Shown in pieces: positions 9,192 to 19,002 of a stretch of 64,000 nt of DNA. The position numbers and the translations under genes were made by a program. The stretch lies in NCBI RefSeq assembly GCF_009740285.1, contig NZ_CP046566.1:1980501-2044500 (forward strand), given 5' to 3'. Numbering within the stretch: the stretch's first letter is position 1; the number at the start of each line of letters is the position of its first letter. The notes beneath the pieces are model-generated. The model ran no database searches and was not told the DNA's origin. It saw nothing but the letters and a program-made list of their open reading frames with translations. The stretch is from Phnomibacter ginsenosidimutans (lineage in GTDB: Bacteria; Bacteroidota; Bacteroidia; Chitinophagales; Chitinophagaceae).

Positions 9192-10490
9192 CTATTGCTG
9201 TATCGTTTTTTCAAATCGCTCAATGATCGGCGCAATTTCTTCAGGTGTAACCGGGCCTGGTTTGTCATCCAAATTGATTACAATGAGATAGCCTTTTGTA
9301 CCCGGTGTTTCAATAAAAGTATTCACCAGGTTCAGTTGGTCACTATTGCTGATTTTACCTGTTTTCGGATCCCAGATTTCTCTACCACAGAGGCAACCCA
9401 GTGTGGGAGAAATAGGGTAGTAGGGTTGGCCTTTGAACCACTCCGGATCAATGGTAGTGCCGTGTGCAATAATTTCGCTGCGCCCAATTTTACCCGCTTG
9501 GTAGGCTTCCATTAAACCGCTCCATTGCTGCCAGTTGGCGGGGAAATAACTGCGGTACAATTTCTCCGGTGGCGCATTAAACACAATGGGAAAATAATGC
9601 GTAAATGTGGGCGGATTTACTTCATGCATCATCACCATTTGCAGGTTGGGCGTGGGACCAATGAATACATTTTTTGAAATGCCTGTACCTGTAATGGCAT
9701 ACAAACCCTGCGGTGTACTGCCATTGGTAATGAAATACGGCAGGTTGCTGGCAGAGCGGGCCAGTTGCACAAAAGATTTCAATTGGCCTTGTTCATCTTT
9801 TGCAAAGCGGCCATCCGCTTGTTGCACTACTGCAAGACCGGGTGCATTGCGATGGCTACGCTGAAATGAATACACCACTTTGAATTTGTGCAATTGTTGG
9901 TGGGCAAATAAGCTATCTAAAGCAGGCAGAGCTGTAGTATTATTTTTTTGTAAATGCTGTTGCAATGCTGTCAATAAATCATTGCTGCTGTAATTGGGGA
10001 AACGCTTGGGTAGTAATTGCAACAACCAGCTTTGCAAACCTGCATCGGCCCGGTACAGATAGCTGGCCGTTTGTGCAAACAGTTTGGGATGATCTGTTTG
10101 TTGCACGATGCGTTTCGCTTCTGTCACAAACGTATTGGGATACAAACCATACACCAGTTCCATTAAAGCCCGTTGATTGCCTGATGACAAGCGGCCAAAT
10201 TGTTGCATGAGCCGGGCAACGCCCGAATCGCTTTGTGGTGTACGCACCAGGAATTGACTCACCGCCCAAATAGCCGATTCCAACTCACCATCACTGCTGT
10301 CGATATTGAGGGTGTTCAGCGAGTTGGCCTGATCTATTAATCGCTGCTTTCTTTTTTCAGCCTTCTCGTTTTGGATGCTGTATGGAGAAATGATTTTTTC
10401 CTTATCGAAATACAACTGCGTTTTCGCTGCAAAAAATGAAGCGGTAAATATTACCGTCAATAACCATTTACTGTACTGAGTTGCTGCCAT
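9192..10490 (-). CDS. Exported protein with possible L,D-transpeptidase-like domain
   Basis: A protein of 432 residues from ATG 10490, which starts a signal-peptide-like segment (MAATQYSKWLLTVIFTASFF). An upstream in-frame ATG at 10619 would bury the signal. The first half is helical and shows no known domain. The second half contains PQGLYAITG, SEIIAHGTT and, about 20 residues later, SPTLGCLCGREIW. This spacing of His-Gly-Thr and (S/T)xxGC recalls the YkuD L,D-transpeptidase active site, but the canonical SHGC is replaced by TLGC. The assignment is therefore tentative; cross-linking of peptidoglycan would be the family role. It stands between two convergent or adjacent transcription units. 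Confidence 0.6.
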   Translation of the reverse strand: MAATQYSKWLLTVIFTASFFAAKTQLYFDKEKIISPYSIQNEKAEKRKQRLIDQANSLNTLNIDSSDGELESAIWAVSQFLVRTPQSDSGVARLMQQFGRLSSGNQRALMELVYGLYPNTFVTEAKRIVQQTDHPKLFAQTASYLYRADAGLQSWLLQLLPKRFPNYSSNDLLTALQQHLQKNNTTALPALDSLFAHQQLHKFKVVYSFQRSHRNAPGLAVVQQADGRFAKDEQGQLKSFVQLARSASNLPYFITNGSTPQGLYAITGTGISKNVFIGPTPNLQMVMMHEVNPPTFTHYFPIVFNAPPEKLYRSYFPANWQQWSGLMEAYQAGKIGRSEIIAHGTTIDPEWFKGQPYYPISPTLGCLCGREIWDPKTGKISNSDQLNLVNTFIETPGTKGYLIVINLDDKPGPVTPEEIAPIIERFEKTIQQ

Positions 10491-10566
10491 AACAGGCAAA
10501 CTTCTGCCATTCTTTGGAAAAGGTGTTGCGTAGCAGATGGTTATACACGGGGTGTGTCTAATTATT

Positions 10567-12438
10567 TCATTCAGCGGGTTGTATCCATGCACCGGAATGA
10601 TCGATTTGGAAACGCTCAAAGGGTTGCAAAAATTCGTTGATTAAGACCGCAACTGTTCTTCTGGAGAGTGGTTCGTTTGGTTTTAAATCAGGCATTAACT
10701 GATTTGCTTTCGCCGATATTTCTGTTGGGTTTATTTTCATCAAAGTTGCCAGCAGAGAGTTGAGTTCTGCCATCGTCAGGTTTCTACTGCTCAAGCTTGG
10801 CACATTTTCGAAATAGGCTTTCAATCCGGTTAATACTTCTTGTGTGTTGGCGATACTATCAGGATAAAATCGAGTTTCATTGGCCCATCCTTTGGGAATG
10901 CCTTTGCCTTTTAATATACCCGTGGCACCTATTTTTTGTATGGCTATAAAATGTTTGTCAGTTGGTGGAACATCCAGATAGGGCATAATCATAGCACCCT
11001 GTCGCAGGAGTGTTGCCTGTACGTCACGCACTTGTATTGCTGCAGGTTGTTTCATTTGCAAATAACTCATGGCGGCCAGTACACCTGCGGCCTGGCCTGT
11101 AAGCATTACCACTGGTTGCAAACGGGTTGTGCCGTTTACCACATTGCTCACACTAATGGCTTTTTCCGCTACAATCAATCCTTGTGTTTTTTCAGGAATC
11201 AAAGCGCCAAGTGGCACATTGAATGATGGAACAGGGTAAAAACTCAGGTGCTGTGGAGCCATTGCATTTTTGCGGTGGTGATGATCGACAGGATAATCTC
11301 CAACGGCAATACCCGTTTTATATAAAGCGGTTTTTTGGGAAAATGGCTGTGCAATATCCGGCAGTGTAAACCGGACCAAACCTTTGCTGCGCCTGCCTTC
11401 GCGGTGGTATGGGTAAAATGGCAACTTATCAGCAGTAGGAAATTCATCATCAGCAAGCCCGAGATTTTTGAAGCCCAATTGCGTTTGTATAAAATAGATA
11501 AAACGCAAGGTGGTTTGTTTGGCTGCCACCAATGCCTGCTCTCTTTCATCAGGCGTCATGTTGATAATATTGACATAATGATCGTTGCCTTCTTTCGGCC
11601 AGTTAATCATGTATTTTCCGTTGGGCAGTTTTCCGTAGTTGAGCATTTTCTGTGCATCAACGGTTGGTTTTTGGCGGCTGAAATTTTGATAATAATTGGT
11701 GCAGGCGGCATCAAATTCTGCTGGCGTATAGCCAATGGGTTTGGCAATGGTGCAATCCGCTTTGGAACCATAATCTTTTAATATGGCCACATAGGTGAGG
11801 TCTTGAATAATATTGCTCGATTCGGTAATGCCTACATTTTCTTGGTTGACGCTATCTGCTTCCATGCCCACATCAAACCGGGCACCAGCGTTGGCCATTA
11901 CATCGCCCAGCTCGGTAGCGTCGATGGTTATTTGAGCATCTACGTATAGGCTGTCTTTTCTTTGAGTATGCACAAATACAGCACCTGTTACTTGTTGGTT
12001 GGTCATGTGGCATCGCACAAATTGCCATCCGTGCATTACGTTAAGCCATTCTTCTTTAGTGGCCAATTGCTGCCAAACCTTATTGCTTACATGTGGTTCA
12101 AAGTTGGTATGACTTACCCAGCCTGTGGCTAACGATTGGGTGCCATAATGTTGGTACAACTGCAGGCGAAATTCCTGCCAGATGCCGGATGGTAGTTGAT
12201 GATTGCCATCGGTACAAGAAACTCCCGCTGCAGAAATCATACCTCCCAGCCATGGCGATGGTTCGATGAGTAATGTGGGTACTTTCAACCTTGCCGATTG
12301 TATGGCAGCAGCAGTTCCGCCGGTGCCACCGCCAATAACAAGCACTGCCGTTTGTGTATGCAATTGCGCAATAGCCAAGTGGCCTATGAGCAGCAAAGAA
12401 CAGGAGAGAAGACTCAAATATTTGAATATGGAATGCAT
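10567..12438 (-). CDS. Exported FAD-dependent oxidoreductase
   Basis: A protein of about 623 residues. ATG 12438 gives the signal peptide MHSIFKYLSLLSCSLLLIGH, cleaved near LAIAQ. The Rossmann dinucleotide motif VIGGGTGGTAAAIQSARL follows directly, then LIEPSPWLGGMISAAGVSC, typical of the FAD_oxidored family (PF12831-like). IDATELGDVMANAGARFDVG lies near residue 180. The C-terminal 150 residues are helical and without a known function. Exported members are common next to polysaccharide or sulfatase loci, but none is seen here, so the substrate is unknown. Confidence 0.85.
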   Translation of the reverse strand: MHSIFKYLSLLSCSLLLIGHLAIAQLHTQTAVLVIGGGTGGTAAAIQSARLKVPTLLIEPSPWLGGMISAAGVSCTDGNHQLPSGIWQEFRLQLYQHYGTQSLATGWVSHTNFEPHVSNKVWQQLATKEEWLNVMHGWQFVRCHMTNQQVTGAVFVHTQRKDSLYVDAQITIDATELGDVMANAGARFDVGMEADSVNQENVGITESSNIIQDLTYVAILKDYGSKADCTIAKPIGYTPAEFDAACTNYYQNFSRQKPTVDAQKMLNYGKLPNGKYMINWPKEGNDHYVNIINMTPDEREQALVAAKQTTLRFIYFIQTQLGFKNLGLADDEFPTADKLPFYPYHREGRRSKGLVRFTLPDIAQPFSQKTALYKTGIAVGDYPVDHHHRKNAMAPQHLSFYPVPSFNVPLGALIPEKTQGLIVAEKAISVSNVVNGTTRLQPVVMLTGQAAGVLAAMSYLQMKQPAAIQVRDVQATLLRQGAMIMPYLDVPPTDKHFIAIQKIGATGILKGKGIPKGWANETRFYPDSIANTQEVLTGLKAYFENVPSLSSRNLTMAELNSLLATLMKINPTEISAKANQLMPDLKPNEPLSRRTVAVLINEFLQPFERFQIDHSGAWIQPAE

Positions 12439-12641
12439 GTTTATATGGGTCAATCTTTATGAAAATTAAGCGTTTCAGGCATTGCATTTTCCGATGGATT
12501 TATTTGTTGAAGACACATTTGAAAAAGCTAGCCTTTTGAATGCAGTTAATTAATTCAACAGCATTACTTAAAAGCAGTCAATTGTATTTACCTTCATACC
12601 CGAAGCCCTGAACCGTATATTCCTGAATCGAAAATTGATGT

Positions 12642-14450
12642 ATGCGGTTATTGAATATTTCCATTGTTGTTGTCGTGTTGTTACTTGGTAATGCATTGCT
12701 GGTACCCGCCAGCGGCAGGCAGTTTTTTGTAGCGGTCAATGGACATCCTAATAATCCCGGTACGTTTACACAACCATGGGCATTAGACACCGCGTTTCGA
12801 ATGCCTGCATCAAGACTTACCGGAGGCGATACTGTTTGGATAAGAGGCGGAAAATACAGCGGTACTTTTATTTTGGATGCTGATGGCACAGTATCAAAAC
12901 CCTTGGTGTATCAGGCTTATCCCGGAGAACGGGTTGTGTTAGATAGTTATACGGGTTTGAATAACAATGTAAAAACACTTGAAGTTGTAGGTAACTATGT
13001 TTGGCTGGTTGGCATTGAAATTGAAAATTCATCGCCCACCCGCATTAGTAATGCCAGCGGCATCAATACAGCCACTGATTTACACCAAAGTATTGGTATG
13101 GAAATTTATGGCAACAGTACACGAATCATCAATTGTAAAATTCATGATACGCCTGGTGTGGGTGTTGGCTATTGGAGTACCGCTCTGGATGCTGAAATTT
13201 ATGGCTGTTTCATTTACAACACTGGCTTTTCTGCGTTAGACCGCGGCCACGGTCCGGGCATTTATACGCAAAACGGAGACGCTGCCAAACCCAAGGCCGT
13301 ACGGAATAGTTTTTTATTCAATGGTTTTAGTACAGGCATTCAATTTTATTCTTCTGCCACTGCCAATAAACTGAAGGGGTTGATTATTGACAGTACCACC
13401 ATTTTCAATTCAGGAGCTTTAACCCGACCAACGCAGGCAAGAAGGAAAAATTTTGTTGCTGGTGCAGAAACCAGTGGCAGAACCAATGCTACGCCCGGCG
13501 TTACCAGAGTGAGTGCTTTATACCTGACGGATAATGTATTGTACAGAGATACGGCCGACAATATCAATCAGCAATATTGGAAATATTGGGATTTCAGAGA
13601 GAATACGGAGCTCGGTTATCAGGATGAAACTTTGTCTGACAGCTTTGTAATCTTCACCAGAAATCATCTCTACGGTGATCCACTACCTATGCTATTGCAC
13701 CAATGGGATAGTGGCGTTTTTAAACACAACTTTTTGTATAGCTATAAGCCCAATAACGACGGCGTAAGAAATGTGATTGAATTAGCAACAGGTGCAACTC
13801 CTTTTCCTAATTGGGACAGCAATACATACCGTACCAATGAACCGGCATATAATTCGCCATTTAATAATTTGACATTTACCAAATGGAAGGACAGTTTCAA
13901 TATTGATCAGCACAGCAATTTTGTAAATGGTCCATTTACAGAGCAGTATGCTTTTGTAAGGCGCAATAAGTATAGCCGAAATACTTATTATATCACGGTC
14001 ATGAATTATGCGCAGTTAGATTCGATGCTCATAAACCACAACTTTAGTGAGCACAACGGCATGCAGTTTTCATTGTATGATGTACAACGTTCTTTGTATG
14101 TACCGTTGAGTAAAGGATTGTATAATGGGACAAGTTTTAAGCTGCCGATGAAATTGACGGAAGTGGCGCCAACATTGGGTATTACACCCATGCCTCCAAA
14201 ACATACCAGTGCAGCTTTAGGTACTTTTGTGTTAAGTTTTTATCCCAGCATTACAACTGTAAAAACGGGTGCCTGGAATGATCCAACAACATGGAATGTA
14301 GGTAGAGTTCCAACATCTGAAGATGATGTTGTATTGCAACATGCTGTTACTATTTCGGGTTTGGCCTGGTGCAGAAGTTTGAACAGCAACCAGCAACAAG
14401 TAACCACTCAAAGTGGAGCCCATTTACTTATCAGCAATACGGGCCAGTGA
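12642..14450 (+). CDS. Secreted right-handed parallel beta-helix protein
   Basis: A protein of 602 residues. The N-terminal signal (MRLLNISIVVVVLLLGNALL) is followed by FFVAVNGHPNNPGTF...GDTVWIRGGKYSG, the usual entry into a pectate-lyase-like beta-helix. NSTRIINCKIHDTPGVGV, YGCFIYNTGFSA and related rungs continue to about residue 350. The C-terminus (GAWNDPTTWNVGRVPTSEDD) resembles the G8 / 'NXXTTWNXGXXPT' module of Bacteroidota surface proteins. No catalytic residues can be assigned, so it may be a polysaccharide lyase or a binding protein. Codon use and strand set it apart from the minus-strand genes around it. Confidence 0.8.
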   Translation: MRLLNISIVVVVLLLGNALLVPASGRQFFVAVNGHPNNPGTFTQPWALDTAFRMPASRLTGGDTVWIRGGKYSGTFILDADGTVSKPLVYQAYPGERVVLDSYTGLNNNVKTLEVVGNYVWLVGIEIENSSPTRISNASGINTATDLHQSIGMEIYGNSTRIINCKIHDTPGVGVGYWSTALDAEIYGCFIYNTGFSALDRGHGPGIYTQNGDAAKPKAVRNSFLFNGFSTGIQFYSSATANKLKGLIIDSTTIFNSGALTRPTQARRKNFVAGAETSGRTNATPGVTRVSALYLTDNVLYRDTADNINQQYWKYWDFRENTELGYQDETLSDSFVIFTRNHLYGDPLPMLLHQWDSGVFKHNFLYSYKPNNDGVRNVIELATGATPFPNWDSNTYRTNEPAYNSPFNNLTFTKWKDSFNIDQHSNFVNGPFTEQYAFVRRNKYSRNTYYITVMNYAQLDSMLINHNFSEHNGMQFSLYDVQRSLYVPLSKGLYNGTSFKLPMKLTEVAPTLGITPMPPKHTSAALGTFVLSFYPSITTVKTGAWNDPTTWNVGRVPTSEDDVVLQHAVTISGLAWCRSLNSNQQQVTTQSGAHLLISNTGQ

Positions 14451-14466
14451 TAATTCACTGACCCGT
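14439..14466 (+). terminator. Hairpin overlapping the beta-helix gene stop
   Basis: A 12-bp stem with one mismatch (14439-14450 with 14455-14466) contains the TGA stop (14448-14450) in its left arm. The T tract is weak (ATTTATGG). Confidence 0.55.
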
Positions 14467-14495
14467 ATTTATGGTTATTCAAATTAGTAATCCTA

Positions 14496-14903
14496 TCAAT
14501 GCTCAATAGCAGGTGACATCGTTTTTGCTTCGGCAATCATGGCTTCCAGCTCATGAACTGATGGTACTTTGCCAGATAGGCCAAACTCCTCATTTACAGC
14601 CATCAGTTTTTCATGCAAGTTAGTTGCATTACGGCCTTTTAGTTCCATTACGCTGTCCACACCGGCAGCTTCCAGCAGTTCACTTATTTGTCCGGCAATG
14701 CCTTTAATGCGCATCAAATCGGCATGGTTAACCCAGGTCAAAATCAGGCTCTCCGGAAGATGCGTTGCAGCTGCAATTTTTGAACGGCCTTGCTTGGTGC
14801 CGCCCAGTTTTAGCAGGTCGGTTGTGGTCATAATTCCTTCTTTATTCAACCGGGCTCCGTACGTTTCGCCAATTCCTTCGATGTCAATGATTTTGTAGGG
14901 CAT
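14496..14903 (-). CDS. DUF4332 helix-hairpin-helix protein
   Basis: A protein of 135 residues without signal or membrane segment. It carries two related HhH-like stretches: DIEGIGETYGARLNKEGIMTT at the start and LMRIKGIAGQISELLEAAGV near residue 65. This is the layout of the DUF4332 family, which resembles the HhH units of DNA-binding proteins. The function is not established. It is a single gene between two transcription units and faces the end of the beta-helix gene. Confidence 0.8.
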   Translation of the reverse strand: MPYKIIDIEGIGETYGARLNKEGIMTTTDLLKLGGTKQGRSKIAAATHLPESLILTWVNHADLMRIKGIAGQISELLEAAGVDSVMELKGRNATNLHEKLMAVNEEFGLSGKVPSVHELEAMIAEAKTMSPAIEH

Positions 14904-14977
14904 ATGATGATCTTTATATGGAGGGCAATTTAGGTACTTATCTTTTGTTTTACCATGCTGTGGTTCATAATCTTACA

Positions 14978-15008
14978 TAAAAAAAACCACCTCATATTGA
15001 GGTGGTTT
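14978..15008 (-). terminator. Terminator after secDF
   Basis: Perfect 11-bp stem (14984-14994 with 14998-15008), followed on the minus strand by a long T run, 26 bases past the secDF stop. Confidence 0.88.
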
Positions 15009-15033
15009 TAGAATATACATCACAAGCAATCGA

Positions 15034-18000
15034 TTACGCTTTTGTACTTGCCGGCTTGGCTTTTGCCTGCGCTCCACTATCGCCAAGATGACGACCTTTT
15101 GCAAAGTCAACCAAGATGGGGGCCGCTACAAAAATAGATGAGTAAGTACCGGTGATTACACCAATCAACATGGCAAATGCAAAGCCTTTGGTCACTTCGC
15201 CACCTACAACAAACAGAATGAGGATGGTGAGGAACACTGTTACAGATGTCATGATGGTACGGCTCAAAGTATCATTGATAGATTTGTTGATAATGGTACC
15301 GTTATCAGCAGTAGGCATGTTCTTACTGTTTTCACGAATCCGGTCAAATACAATGATGGTATCGTTCATAGAGAAACCGATCACCGTCAGAATCGCAGCA
15401 ATAAAGTGCTGGTCAATTTCGAGTGAGAACGGCACTACATGACGCAGGAAGCTGAATACTGCCAATGTTATGAATACGTCGTGCAGCAAAGCTACAATGG
15501 TACCAACGCTGTAACGCCAGTCGCGGAAACGAATAAAGATGTAACCTACAATAATGAGGATAGAGAAGATGGTGGCCAAAATAGCACCACGCTTCAGGTC
15601 TTCAGAAATGGTAGGCAATACCGTTTGTGAACCCACCTTGTGTACTGTTTCAAATGCTTCGAAGCTGGTGCCCTGAGGAAGGAACTTATTCAAACCAGTA
15701 TACAATGTACGTTCTACTGTGCTGTCGATATTGGCACCTACTTCTTCAATCTTATAGGCTGTAGTAATGTTCAGTTGGTTTTGACCACCCAAAGTTTTTA
15801 CAATGGGGTACTCGCCAAATACTTTCTGCAACTCTACACGTACATCTTCGTTGTCAACTTTTTCGTTGAAACGGATGGTATAGCTACGACCACCTTTGAA
15901 TTCTACACCGTAGTCAAAGCCATAAATCAAAGAACCAATACCCAACAAGGCTACCACCACAGAAATGCCGTAAGCAACCTTGCGGAACTCAATGAATTTG
16001 TATTTGGCATGCTGGAAAATTTTGGTACCGATAGCGGTGAAATATTCCAGGTGGCGCTGTTTGTTGGTAAACCAATCGGTGATGGTACGGCTGATGAGGA
16101 TGCCACAGAACAAGTTGAGGACAATACCCCACATTTGAACGTAAGCAAAACCACGAACAGGACCCAAACCGAAGTAGTACAAAATAGCTGCAGTAAGGAA
16201 AGTGGTAACGTGAGCATCCAATACAGGCGCCAATGAACGACGGTAACCATTGTTTACCGCTGTTTGATAATTACGTCCCCAACTCAGTTCGTCTTTAATA
16301 CGTTCGAAAATGATTACGTTGGTATCTACCGCCATACCAATGGTGAGTACCAAACCGGCAATACCTGCAGCGGTAAAGGTGGCCCCCATGGCCGTGAGGA
16401 TAGAAATGGTAAACAGCAGGTTCAGAATCAGTGAAATGTTGGCAATCCATCCGCTGTTGTTGTAGTACAACAACATGAAGGCGAAGATGACGGCAAAGCT
16501 GATGATGAATGCCAGAGAACCGCCATTAACGGCGTCTTCACCCAAAGTGGCTCCAACCACTTGCTCAGCAACAATTTTAGCAGGAGCAGGGAGCTTACCG
16601 CTCTTCAGCATTTCAGATACATCCTGTGCTTCTTTTACTTCGTAGCTACCAGTAATTTCTGAACTACCGTTGGGGATAGGACCATTTACTGTTGGAGCAG
16701 TTTGAACAAAATCGTCGAGTACAATGGCGATGCCTTTGCCCACGTTTTGCTCTGTCATGCGGGCCCAAATTTTGGCACCGGCATTGTCCATTTCCATTTT
16801 GATGGCTACACGGCCACGTTCGTCATAGTCCTGACGGGCATCGCTTACATGTTCGCCTTCCAGCTTGGCACGTTGACCATCTACGGTTTTCAGCGCATAC
16901 AATGCCATGATGCCATTGGTCTTTTCATTTTCGCCACCGCTATAGCCGTATACAAATTTCAATGTAGAAGGGAACTGACCAGCGAATGCAGGATTACGCA
17001 TCCGTTCGCCGAGTACAGCTGTATCTTTTGTTTGTACATAGCCAATGGGACCGGGGAAAATAACCTTGCCACTCTGGTCTTGCTGTGGTTGCAAAATTTG
17101 CAACAAGCTCGATACAGGGAAACGCTTGGCCTGACCTGCAGCGGTTGTATCTTTTTTCAGTAATGAATCAATCTTAGCAAAGCTGGCGCTGTCGGCACCT
17201 GTGCTGTTGAGTGCAACAGCCAAACCTTCTTCAGCAGCCTGGAAACTTTGGCCAATTTCACCAATATTGTACAATTCGAAGAACTGCAGGTTAGCTGAAC
17301 TCTGCAAATAACGACGTACACGTTCTTTATCGGTTACACCAGCCAGTTCAACTGTAATGATCTTCTTCACCTTATCGGGGTTGATGGTGGGAGAAGCCAC
17401 ACCAAAACGGTCGATACGATTTTGGAGAATGTTGAAGGTGTTGGTAAAGGCAACATCAGATTCCTGACGCAGGTAAGTGATTACTTGAGCATCAGTGCTT
17501 TCGAGGTTAATGCGTTTGTTGCTGTTGGCAATAAACAATGGCGCCAATTTGTTGTTGGGAGCTACTGCTTTGTATTGCTGTACAAACAAGTCAATGAGAT
17601 CGAGACCAGTAGTAGCTTTTTGCGCTACAGCCTTGTTCAGCGCTTCGTTAAATGCCTTGTCTGCACTGTAGCCGCTTTTAGAACGAAGGAAGTCGGCCAT
17701 GCCTACTTCAAGCGTTACGTTCATACCGCCTTGCAGGTCGAGACCCAGCTTGGCTTCCTGGTCCTTGGCATCTTTGTAATTGAAACCCCACCAGGTAATT
17801 TTTTGCTGGCTGGTGCTGTCCAGCAGGCGCTGGTAGCGGGTTTGAATGGCAGCGTCCAGGGTGTCCTGGTACAGTTCCTGCAGTTTTTTATCGCCAGGGT
17901 ACTTGGCCGCTGCGGCGGGCATGGTAGCCTTCACCTGCTTCTCGGCCTTCTCCTTCATCTTCTTTTCATGGCTGCTTACAAACCAGGTGAAAGACAACTG

Positions 18001-18060
18001 GTACAAGCTAAAAATGACCATGAGTGCGGCAAAAACACGCACCAAACCTTTCATTTGCAT
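15034..18060 (-). CDS. secDF: Protein translocase subunit SecDF
   Basis: A fused SecD-SecF of 1008 residues. SecDF sits in the inner membrane and uses the proton gradient to pull exported proteins out of the SecYEG channel. The SecD half shows LGLDLQGGMNVTLEV, GVASPTINPDKVKKIITVEL and the periplasmic P1 domain, which has a Bacteroidota-type long insertion. Its membrane block includes GMAVDTNVIIFERIKDE. The SecF half begins about residue 690 (GFDYGVEFKGGRSYTIRF) and ends with GFSMNDTIIVFDRIREN and helices. The C-terminal tail is charged. A TATTTTTG box lies 34 bp upstream of the start. Confidence 0.97.
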   Translation of the reverse strand: MQMKGLVRVFAALMVIFSLYQLSFTWFVSSHEKKMKEKAEKQVKATMPAAAAKYPGDKKLQELYQDTLDAAIQTRYQRLLDSTSQQKITWWGFNYKDAKDQEAKLGLDLQGGMNVTLEVGMADFLRSKSGYSADKAFNEALNKAVAQKATTGLDLIDLFVQQYKAVAPNNKLAPLFIANSNKRINLESTDAQVITYLRQESDVAFTNTFNILQNRIDRFGVASPTINPDKVKKIITVELAGVTDKERVRRYLQSSANLQFFELYNIGEIGQSFQAAEEGLAVALNSTGADSASFAKIDSLLKKDTTAAGQAKRFPVSSLLQILQPQQDQSGKVIFPGPIGYVQTKDTAVLGERMRNPAFAGQFPSTLKFVYGYSGGENEKTNGIMALYALKTVDGQRAKLEGEHVSDARQDYDERGRVAIKMEMDNAGAKIWARMTEQNVGKGIAIVLDDFVQTAPTVNGPIPNGSSEITGSYEVKEAQDVSEMLKSGKLPAPAKIVAEQVVGATLGEDAVNGGSLAFIISFAVIFAFMLLYYNNSGWIANISLILNLLFTISILTAMGATFTAAGIAGLVLTIGMAVDTNVIIFERIKDELSWGRNYQTAVNNGYRRSLAPVLDAHVTTFLTAAILYYFGLGPVRGFAYVQMWGIVLNLFCGILISRTITDWFTNKQRHLEYFTAIGTKIFQHAKYKFIEFRKVAYGISVVVALLGIGSLIYGFDYGVEFKGGRSYTIRFNEKVDNEDVRVELQKVFGEYPIVKTLGGQNQLNITTAYKIEEVGANIDSTVERTLYTGLNKFLPQGTSFEAFETVHKVGSQTVLPTISEDLKRGAILATIFSILIIVGYIFIRFRDWRYSVGTIVALLHDVFITLAVFSFLRHVVPFSLEIDQHFIAAILTVIGFSMNDTIIVFDRIRENSKNMPTADNGTIINKSINDTLSRTIMTSVTVFLTILILFVVGGEVTKGFAFAMLIGVITGTYSSIFVAAPILVDFAKGRHLGDSGAQAKAKPASTKA

Positions 18061-18093
18061 ACAAACAGAATTAACCAGATTTTAAATGGGTGG

Positions 18094-18101
18094 CAAAAAT
18101 A
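18094..18101 (-). promoter_or_regulatory. -7 box of secDF
   Basis: CAAAAATA on the plus strand reads TATTTTTG on the minus strand, matching TAnnTTTG, 34 bp before the secDF start. No clear -33 box is found at the right distance. Confidence 0.45.
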
Positions 18102-18290
18102 GGGGAATTGATGGCACATAGTAGGGTTTTGCACAATGGGGGGAAAATTGATTTTGCAGCCGATATTTCCGGCTGTCTATCCACCAGCAACCTGCCGGTA
18201 AAGCTAGTAGAATAAGGATTTCCACAACTGCAGGGCTGATGGTAAAATTTGCGTGTGGCCTAAGTAGAGGCTGCGCTTTACCATTGCTGC

Positions 18291-18839
18291 ATGAAATCGG
18301 TTTCTGTGCAATGGTGGATGATTGTTGTTTGTGGCTTGTTGCTCAGCAGTTGTGCTGCCCGCAAAAAGCCGGACACGCCAACTGTACCCCCGGCCGTTAC
18401 TTCGGGCACTGGCATGGTGCACCCCAAACTGGGCATTGTAGTTCCAGCCAATGTCAATCCTCAGTTGCTGGCTGGTTTAGAAAAGTGGCGGGGTGTGCCA
18501 TATAAGTTGGGGGGCAATTCGGCCGCAGGTATTGATTGCAGTGGTTTAATTCTGCAGTTGTACAAAGAGGTGTACCAACAACAAACACCCAGAACAACTG
18601 CGGATTTATTTGCCCGTTCGCTGATGATTCCTGTTGATTCTTTGCAAGAGGGAGACCTGGTGTTCTTTTCCATCAACAGCCAAAAGCCCAGTCATGCGGG
18701 ATTGTATTTGTGGAACGGATTCTTTTACCATGCCAGTACCAGCAAAGGCGTTATGATTAGCAGCCTGCAAGAAGCTTACTGGAAAAAATATTTCACTGCT
18801 GCCGGGCGTATCAAAAAAACAAATGCTACAAAGCCTTGA
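18291..18839 (+). CDS. NlpC/P60 cell-wall peptidase lipoprotein
   Basis: A protein of 182 residues. The lipobox LLLSSC (Cys21) predicts a lipid-anchored envelope protein. The NlpC/P60 domain covers about residues 58-175, with catalytic Cys83 (GIDCSGL), His135 (PSHAGLYL) and His147 (FYHAS). These enzymes cut the gamma-D-Glu-DAP bond of peptidoglycan stem peptides. The gene is divergent from secDF across a 230-bp gap that holds a small CAGCCG/CGGCTG hairpin at 18157-18175. It is a single gene, with the aminotransferase starting 160 bp downstream. Confidence 0.93.
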   Translation: MKSVSVQWWMIVVCGLLLSSCAARKKPDTPTVPPAVTSGTGMVHPKLGIVVPANVNPQLLAGLEKWRGVPYKLGGNSAAGIDCSGLILQLYKEVYQQQTPRTTADLFARSLMIPVDSLQEGDLVFFSINSQKPSHAGLYLWNGFFYHASTSKGVMISSLQEAYWKKYFTAAGRIKKTNATKP

Positions 18840-18960
18840 TTATTGAACGCATTCGTTTCCGTTGTTTTTCATTCAATAAAAGCCCTTTGTGTTTTTAGAA
18901 ACACCAAGTTGCTGGTCAAATGTTTAGAAATCTGCCATCAACTAGCATGGTTGATTGAAT

Positions 18961-18968
18961 TACCTTTG
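18961..18968 (+). promoter_or_regulatory. -7 box of the aminotransferase gene
   Basis: TACCTTTG matches the Bacteroidota TAnnTTTG consensus, 34 bases before ATG 19003. The -33 box is not obvious. Confidence 0.5.
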
Positions 18969-19002
18969 CGGCGTTTATAAAACCTCTATTATTCCGAATA
19001 CA

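Noticed and set aside
12578-12889. 103-codon minus-strand frame over the start of the beta-helix gene
   Set aside because: Antisense to the signal peptide and first rungs; no recognisable features.
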